Source of the DNA: DATDRS01 sp035291605
GTDB lineage: Bacteria > Chloroflexota > Anaerolineae > Anaerolineales > UBA6663
Assembly (NCBI GenBank): GCA_035291605.1
Contig: DATDRS010000286.1
Location: forward strand, 1 to 26,709
DNA length: 26,709 bases
Reading direction: 5' to 3'
Part shown: piece by piece, positions 22,728 to 26,709 of the stretch
How positions within the stretch are numbered: position 1 is the stretch's first letter
Layout of the letters: every line of letters starts with the position of its first letter
Notes under the pieces: model-generated
What the model was told of the DNA's origin: nothing
Database searches by the model: none
What the model saw: only the letters and a program-made list of their open reading frames with translations
Position numbers and translations under genes: made by a program

Positions 22728-23722
22728 TACGGCACGAACGCATTCGTCACCGCGCGGCTCAAATCCTGTTTCTCGGCCAGCAGGTGGGTATCGAGCAGTG
22801 TGGCCTGCATGTTCTCCCACGCGGCCGGGTCGGCGTAGCCCACGCGGGCGGTCTGCCACAGGTCAATCGTCGCGGCCAGCACTTTCTTCTCCAGCGCGTC
22901 GTCGGTCAGCGCCTCGACAAACTTTTTGGAGATCGCGTAAGCCTCGTCCGGGTTGGTGATCGTATCTTGAATGCCATGCGCCAGCGCGCGCACGAACCCG
23001 CGCACCAGCTCCGGCTCTTCTGCGGCGACGGTTTCATTGCTGAGGATGCCGTTGGCCGCAAGGGAGACGTAATCGCCGACAAGGATAGCGCTCAACATTT
23101 CACCCTGCGCCGCCAGGCGAATCGGCTCGTTGTTGGCGTAGACCACGACGGCGTCCACCTGACCGGCGATAAGCGCGGGGGCTTGGTTGAACCCAATGGC
23201 TTCAATGGTCACGTCCTCCGGCTTGACCCCGGCGCTGGCGAGCAGGGCGCTCAGGCCGACGAAGTTCGCCCCGTCGAGGGTAGGCGTGCCGATTTTCTTC
23301 CCCTTGAGATCGGCGGGGGTTGTGATCCCGGAATCGGCTTTGGCAATCACGGCCACCGGGAATTTTTGGAACCACGCCATCACGTACACCACCGGCAGGC
23401 CCTGCGCCCGCGCCAGCAACACCTGCTCGCCGGAGACGACCGCGAAGGGCAACTGGTTGGCGCCTACCAACTGCACGCCGTTGGTTTCAAAGGAGTAGTC
23501 GAACTCAAGCTCGATCCCCTCTTGAGCAAAATACCCTTTGTCCACGGCCACGTAGAAGGGCGCATATTGGACGCTCGGGATGAATCCCATGGGGAGGCGG
23601 ATAGGCCGCAGAGCATTGGGGGTGGGGGAGGGTAGATCCACCAGGGGAGTGGGCGAAGCCGCCCCGGCGCAGGCCGTGAGCGCAACTGCCAGGATCAAGA
23701 TCAGTCGGGAAGCGCGTTTCAT
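22727..23722 (-). CDS. Substrate-binding lipoprotein, RibY-like (NMT1/ThiY family; putative riboflavin-binding)
   Basis: A 331-residue solute-binding protein. The signal peptide LILILAVALTAC is lipidated at Cys 18, and a Pro/Thr linker follows. The NMT1/ThiY fold starts IRLPMGFIPSVQYAPFYVAVDKGYFAQEGIELEF. FAVVSGEQVLLARAQGLPVVYVMAW and GKKIGTPTLDGANFVGL resemble the RibY group, which binds riboflavin in Chloroflexi. The FMN riboswitch upstream supports a flavin substrate over the thiamine-precursor or sulfonate alternatives. ATG 23722 is fixed by the signal peptide and by AGGAG about seven bases upstream, which overlaps the permease stop. I infer the substrate from family and regulation; binding residues were not checked against a structure. 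Confidence 0.88.
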   Translation of the reverse strand: MKRASRLILILAVALTACAGAASPTPLVDLPSPTPNALRPIRLPMGFIPSVQYAPFYVAVDKGYFAQEGIELEFDYSFETNGVQLVGANQLPFAVVSGEQVLLARAQGLPVVYVMAWFQKFPVAVIAKADSGITTPADLKGKKIGTPTLDGANFVGLSALLASAGVKPEDVTIEAIGFNQAPALIAGQVDAVVVYANNEPIRLAAQGEMLSAILVGDYVSLAANGILSNETVAAEEPELVRGFVRALAHGIQDTITNPDEAYAISKKFVEALTDDALEKKVLAATIDLWQTARVGYADPAAWENMQATLLDTHLLAEKQDLSRAVTNAFVP

Positions 23723-23732
23723 GATGAGTCTC

Positions 23733-24542
23733 CTACCTCTTCCAGGCGAGTGAAAGTTTTTCGAGCAAGGCGACGGCGCCATAGAGCGTCAGGGCAATGA
23801 CGATGAGTGCGGCGACGGCGACGAAGACCAGCGCCGTGTCGTATTGCCCGCGCCCGAAGTTAATGAGGAACCCCAACCCGCGGTCCGCGCCCACGAACTC
23901 GCCGACGACCGCGCCGATGACGGACAGCGTCGCGCCGACCTTCAGGCCGCCGAGCAGGATGGGGAGGGCGGCCGGCAGCTCCAGCTTGGCGAACGTCTGC
24001 CAGCGGGTGGCTTTGAGAGAGCGCATCAGATCGCGCAGGTCGGGCTCCACCGAACGCACGCCGATGACGGTGTTGACGAGGATGGGGAAGAACACGATCA
24101 GTGCGCAGATGAGGACTTTGGACCTCAGCCCCGAGCCAAACCAGATGACGAGGATGGGCGCAATGGCGACGACGGGGATGGACTGTGAGGCGACAATGTA
24201 GGGCGTCAGCGCCTGCTCCAGACTGTGCGACTTGGCGATGAGATAGCCCAGGGTTGAAGCCGCGCCCAGCCCGAGGGCCAGGCCGATGAAGACCTCGATC
24301 AGCGTGACCTGCGTGTGCCGCGCCAGAGTGCCATCGGCCAGCACGGCGAGGAAGCGCACCCACACTTTGCCTGGCAGCGGCAGAATGAAAGCCGGGTAGT
24401 GGTTGAGGCGCACGAGCGCCTCCCATGCCAGCAGGCCTGCCAGCACTGAGCCAGGCAGCAGCAGCCACCGCCAGCGTGGGGAGAGACGCCGCAGAGAGCG
24501 GGGCCGGGGAGGCAGTTCGGCTTGAGTTTCTATCGTCGTCAT
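23733..24542 (-). CDS. ABC transporter permease, RibX-like (putative riboflavin importer)
   Basis: A 269-residue inner-membrane protein of the SsuC/TauC/ThiX type. A basic N-terminus (LRRLSPRWRW) is followed by about six helices. The EAA coupling region is MRSLKATRWQTFAKLELPAALPILLGGLKVGATLSVIGAVVGEFVGADRGLGFLI, the common form in this family. It is the first gene of a three-gene operon with binding protein and ATPase; the next ATG is 10 bases on. The start ATG (24540-24542) is separated by only 11 bases from a GC-rich hairpin followed by TTTTCTGTTCT. The only Shine-Dalgarno-like bases (GGGG) are inside that hairpin, so its translation is probably controlled by the upstream FMN riboswitch. 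Confidence 0.9.
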   Translation of the reverse strand: MTTIETQAELPPRPRSLRRLSPRWRWLLLPGSVLAGLLAWEALVRLNHYPAFILPLPGKVWVRFLAVLADGTLARHTQVTLIEVFIGLALGLGAASTLGYLIAKSHSLEQALTPYIVASQSIPVVAIAPILVIWFGSGLRSKVLICALIVFFPILVNTVIGVRSVEPDLRDLMRSLKATRWQTFAKLELPAALPILLGGLKVGATLSVIGAVVGEFVGADRGLGFLINFGRGQYDTALVFVAVAALIVIALTLYGAVALLEKLSLAWKR

Positions 24543-24553
24543 AGAACAGAAAA

Positions 24554-24578
24554 CCCCGCGAGATCAACAACTCCGGGG
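24554..24578 (-). terminator. Hairpin C: terminator/ribosome-site hairpin at the permease start
   Basis: On the minus strand CCCCG (24574-24578) pairs with CGGGG (24554-24558), extended by GAG/CTC with one bulge, and is followed by TTTTCTGTTCT and then the ATG. It has the form of an intrinsic terminator and also hides the only GGGG that could serve as ribosome site. Confidence 0.6.
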
Positions 24579-24589
24579 CAAGGTCAACC

Positions 24590-24618
24590 AGCCAAGAACT
24601 GCGCCCGCAGTCTTGGCT
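24590..24618 (-). promoter_or_regulatory. Hairpin B in the FMN riboswitch leader
   Basis: Twelve base pairs: AGCCAAGA with TCTTGGCT, then one bulged base, then CTGC with GCAG, closing a four-base loop. It is the most stable of the three leader hairpins and lacks a T-run on its 3' side, so it is more likely a spacer or alternative-pairing element than a terminator. Confidence 0.6.
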
Positions 24619-24629
24619 ACGAAAGGAAA

Positions 24630-24665
24630 CCCCGTTTGCCGCCTGCATTGAGACGGCCAACGGGG
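24630..24665 (-). promoter_or_regulatory. Hairpin A in the FMN riboswitch leader
   Basis: CCCCGTT and AACGGGG pair as the outer stem, with an inner GCCG/CGGC after one mismatch and a 12-base loop. On the minus strand it is followed by TTTCCTTTC, a weak terminator tail. Its CCCCG arm could also pair with the CGGGG arm of hairpin C. Confidence 0.55.
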
Positions 24666-24713
24666 CAATACAGCGGCGCAAGTCCCAAATGGACAGACGC
24701 GCTGTTTCTTTCG

Positions 24714-24885
24714 CTCCCTTCTTTCATCCCGACTATACGGTCGGCTCCGGATTCGCACCGGCATCATGCCCTTGCGCATTCGCGCTCCGGCTCGCGGGCT
24801 TGTCGCAGCATGTCGACATACCGCCGATCGGGAATTGGGCGCAACCGGTCATGCCTTGACGCCCTCACCCTGCCCCGAAGGTGTG
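24714..24885 (-). ncRNA. FMN riboswitch (RFN element)
   Basis: The minus strand carries the conserved RFN blocks in order: ACCTTCGGGGCAGGGTG (about 24866-24882), TTCCCGATCGGCGGTA (24819-24834), AGCCCGCGAGC (24790-24800), CCGGTGCGAATCCGGAGCCGAC (about 24740-24761) and CGTATAGTCGGGATGAAAGAAGG (24717-24739). The 5' CACCTTC and 3' GAAGGGAG ends form the closing stem P1. FMN binding normally turns expression off. The RNA begins only about 10 bases before P1, and the expression platform spans 24543-24713, ahead of the permease gene. The variable stem between the first and second blocks is longer than minimal. Confidence 0.95.
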
Positions 24886-24901
24886 ATATACAATTGCTAA
24901 A

Positions 24902-24930
24902 ATTATAGCCTGTACCCAGAAGCGCGTCAA
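24902..24930 (-). promoter_or_regulatory. Promoter of the FMN-riboswitch/ABC operon
   Basis: On the minus strand TTGACG (24925-24930), a 17-base spacer and a perfect TATAAT (24902-24907), the best promoter in the window. Transcription would start near 24895, immediately upstream of the riboswitch. Confidence 0.85.
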
Positions 24931-25096
24931 CAAAAGTTTTGTGCGATTCTGGCGGATGAGCAGCTCGCCGTACGGCCTGTCCGGCGGGGGCTGACCTGGC
25001 CGAATGGCTGGGCGCTGGTAGAATTGACCAGGCCGACCTTGCTTTCGCAGGGTCCGACCACGCTGCTTCCATTTGGATCATCACGACTACCGGACC
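24931..25096. other. Intergenic region between divergent ABC operon and transferase gene
   Basis: This stretch separates the riboswitch promoter from the plus-strand transferase. I see no convincing plus-strand promoter (a TAGAAT at 25019 has no -35 at normal spacing), no Shine-Dalgarno before ATG 25097, and no coding potential. Confidence 0.4.
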
Positions 25097-26709
25097 ATGA
25101 CCCGCTACCTCCCCATCATCATCGCCTCCGGCCTGCTGGCCTTTCTGGCCACACCTCTTACGCGCCTGCTCGCCCAAAAGTTGGGAATGGTGGATCAGCC
25201 GGGCTTGCGCAAGGCGCATCGCCTCCCGGTGCCGCTGCTGGGCGGCCTGGCGATCTACCTCGCGCTGCTCGCCGCTTTCATCTTGTTTGGCAGCCGGGAA
25301 TGGTGGCGGGAGGGCCTCGGCATCCTGGGCGGGGCTACTTTGCTCTTCTTCACCGGCCTGTGGGATGATCGCTATGGCCTGCCTCCGCGCTTCAAGTTAT
25401 TGGCGCAGGTGGTTGCGGCGGGATGCCTGATGGGGGTCGGCGTGCAGGTCCGGTTGGTGGGCGTGTGGTGGGTTGACCAGCTCATCACCCTGGCTTGGGT
25501 GATTGGCATCACCAATGCTACGAATCTCATGGACAACATGGATGGCCTGGCGGCCGGCGTCTCGGCGGTGGCGGCGTTGTTCTTCCTGGTGATGGCCGCG
25601 CTCGAAGGGCAGGGACTGGTCGCCAGCCTGGCGGCGGCCCTGCTCGGCTCGGCCATGGGCTTCCTCTTCTACAATTTTGCTCCGGCAATCAGTTTCATGG
25701 GCGATGCCGGATCGCTCACCCTGGGCTTCATGCTGGCCGTGCTCGGCATCAAGATCAAGTTCGTACAATTCCCGCTCGGCGCCACGTGGATGGCGCCGAT
25801 TGTCGTGCTGGGGGTGCTAATTTTTGATACCACTCTGGTCAGCCTGTCGCGGGCGCGGCGCGGCCGATCTATTTTTCAGGGCGGTTCGGACCACACCTCG
25901 CACCGCCTGGTGCAATTGGGCCTGAGCCACTCACGCGCGGTGCTCACGCTGTACGTCGTCGCCGTCACGCTCGGTTCCCTGACGATTTTCTTGACGCGCG
26001 CCCCAGTCCTGACCGCCAACCTGATTTTCGCCAGCCTCGTGTTGGTCGGGTTGGCGGCGTTGATCATCTTTGAGCGCGTCGAACCCAGGCTGGTTGGCGA
26101 CCCGGCTCTGGTGCTGATACCGGGCGGCGGCGGCCAGGCCGCCGCGCTCCGCGCGGCTCTGCCCCTCAGCCGGGAAGTAACCATCCTGTTTGCGCCCTCT
26201 CAGGTGAACGGGGAAGTCCGCCCTTCACGCCTGGAAGTGATCGAGTCCCTCGCCATGCTGGCCGAAGACGGTGAGACCGTGCGCGGTTTGCTGGAGCGTG
26301 GATTGAGCGAGACGTGGTGGCGCGACCTGAATCCCCTCAACCGCGCCTTGCGCCTCTATGGTTTTGCGCTTTCCGTATCCGACTCGCCCTCGGCCTCCTC
26401 TCCGGCCAGGGGGGATATTCCGGCCCAGACCCACGAGCCCCATCCGGACGCGATGACCGCCATCCGCAAGGCCAGGCTGATCTTGCTCGGCCCCGGCGAT
26501 CCAGAGGTCAATCTGATCCCGGTGTTGGCCGCCCCCGGGGTCGGAGCAGCTTTGCAGTCGGCGCGCGGCCCATGCCTGTGGGTGCGAGACGACCAGGACC
26601 TCGGCGCGCTCGACCCCTGGCTGGGGGCAGAGCCCGAGACGACCACGCGAGACGCGTTGCACGAGGCCATTCAATCACGCCTCCTCAATCAGGCCGCGGG
26701 TCACGCTAA
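25097..26709 (+). CDS. WecA/MraY-family glycosyl-1-phosphate transferase fused to a YvcK/GlmR-like tail (3' truncated by window)
   Basis: The frame is open from ATG 25097 to the last base (537 codons, no stop). Residues 1-330 are a polyprenyl-phosphate sugar-1-phosphate transferase with about ten membrane helices. The motifs are WDDRYGLPPRFK with Asp 90/91, NLMDNMDGLAAG (143-154), FMGDAGS with Asp 203, and DHTSHR (265-270), the His motif of WecA/TagO-type enzymes. It would start surface glycan synthesis by putting a sugar-1-phosphate, usually from UDP-GlcNAc, on undecaprenyl phosphate. After the last helix (LVLVGLAALIIFERVEP) there are at least 205 more residues. The tail reads LVLIPGGGGQAAALRAAL (about 338-355) and later PHPDAMTAIRKARLILLGPG (448-467), which resembles the glycine-rich start and the P.......IR.ADLIIIGPG element of YvcK/GlmR. 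The tail match is an inference by eye and the domain looks shortened. TAA at 26707-26709 is in another frame. Confidence 0.85.
   Translation, partial: MTRYLPIIIASGLLAFLATPLTRLLAQKLGMVDQPGLRKAHRLPVPLLGGLAIYLALLAAFILFGSREWWREGLGILGGATLLFFTGLWDDRYGLPPRFKLLAQVVAAGCLMGVGVQVRLVGVWWVDQLITLAWVIGITNATNLMDNMDGLAAGVSAVAALFFLVMAALEGQGLVASLAAALLGSAMGFLFYNFAPAISFMGDAGSLTLGFMLAVLGIKIKFVQFPLGATWMAPIVVLGVLIFDTTLVSLSRARRGRSIFQGGSDHTSHRLVQLGLSHSRAVLTLYVVAVTLGSLTIFLTRAPVLTANLIFASLVLVGLAALIIFERVEPRLVGDPALVLIPGGGGQAAALRAALPLSREVTILFAPSQVNGEVRPSRLEVIESLAMLAEDGETVRGLLERGLSETWWRDLNPLNRALRLYGFALSVSDSPSASSPARGDIPAQTHEPHPDAMTAIRKARLILLGPGDPEVNLIPVLAAPGVGAALQSARGPCLWVRDDQDLGALDPWLGAEPETTTRDALHEAIQSRLLNQAAGHA

Noticed and set aside
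25019..25024. TAGAAT as -10 box for the transferase gene
   Set aside because: No -35-like hexamer lies 16-18 bases upstream (CTGACC is 22 away) and the leader would be over 60 bases without a ribosome site.
26314..26709. A plus-strand frame ending in TAA at the last three bases of the window
   Set aside because: It is out of frame with the transferase and its tail; its Arg/Pro-rich translation is a shadow. The real frame has no stop in the window.
1..26709. CRISPR array, tRNA, rRNA, insertion sequence or phage genes
   Set aside because: No regularly spaced direct repeats, cloverleaf sequences, transposase or integrase motifs were seen on either strand.

Overview
This 26.7 kb window is bacterial, mostly GC-rich, with densely packed genes in short operons. 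It most resembles a Chloroflexota (Anaerolineae-like) genome. The reasons are an FMN riboswitch in front of a RibX/RibY/RibZ-type ABC operon (a riboflavin uptake arrangement known from Chloroflexi), several lipoproteins with an LAAC- or LTAC-type lipobox, a DUF4349 lipoprotein, sigma70-like promoters (TTGACG-17-TATAAT), and short GC-rich palindromes between genes. This is an inference; no rRNA or marker phylogeny was possible.

Layout. 1-993: 3' part of a GAF/HisKA_3 sensor histidine kinase, cut by the window edge. 1140-2123 (-): esterase lipoprotein. 2306-4463 (+): a lower-GC restriction-modification island, with a PD-(D/E)XK nuclease interrupted by an in-frame TAG and a DNA methyltransferase. 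4474-9904: a phosphate locus, with pstS-pstC-pstA-pstB on the minus strand and a divergent second pstB followed by phoU on the plus strand. Two gene fragments sit inside this locus: a GNAT N-terminus between pstC and pstS, and a low-molecular-weight phosphatase (ArsC-like) C-terminus joined to phoU. 9914-9939: terminator shared by phoU and a convergent family 4 uracil-DNA glycosylase. 10794-13627 (-): tsaE-tsaB-rimI followed by a CDP-paratose 2-epimerase-like gene. 13754-15550 (+): metallophosphoesterase and DUF4349 lipoprotein.

15639-21842 is a surface polysaccharide region. A WecG/TagA glycosyltransferase (+) converges on a minus-strand series of GDP-fucose synthase-like reductase, Wzx-like flippase, methyltransferase, GT4 and GT2. 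21972-24930 (-) is a complete regulatory unit: promoter, FMN riboswitch, three tandem hairpins, then permease, binding lipoprotein and ATPase, most likely a riboflavin importer. From 25097 to the right edge runs an open frame for a WecA/MraY-family glycosyl-1-phosphate transferase. It has a cytosolic tail resembling the YvcK/GlmR (CofD-like) fold and no stop codon inside the window.

The most interesting items are the transferase-YvcK-like fusion, the three-hairpin leader behind the FMN riboswitch, the two PstB paralogues with complementary motif deviations, the two gene fragments left in the pst locus, and the amber-interrupted restriction enzyme.
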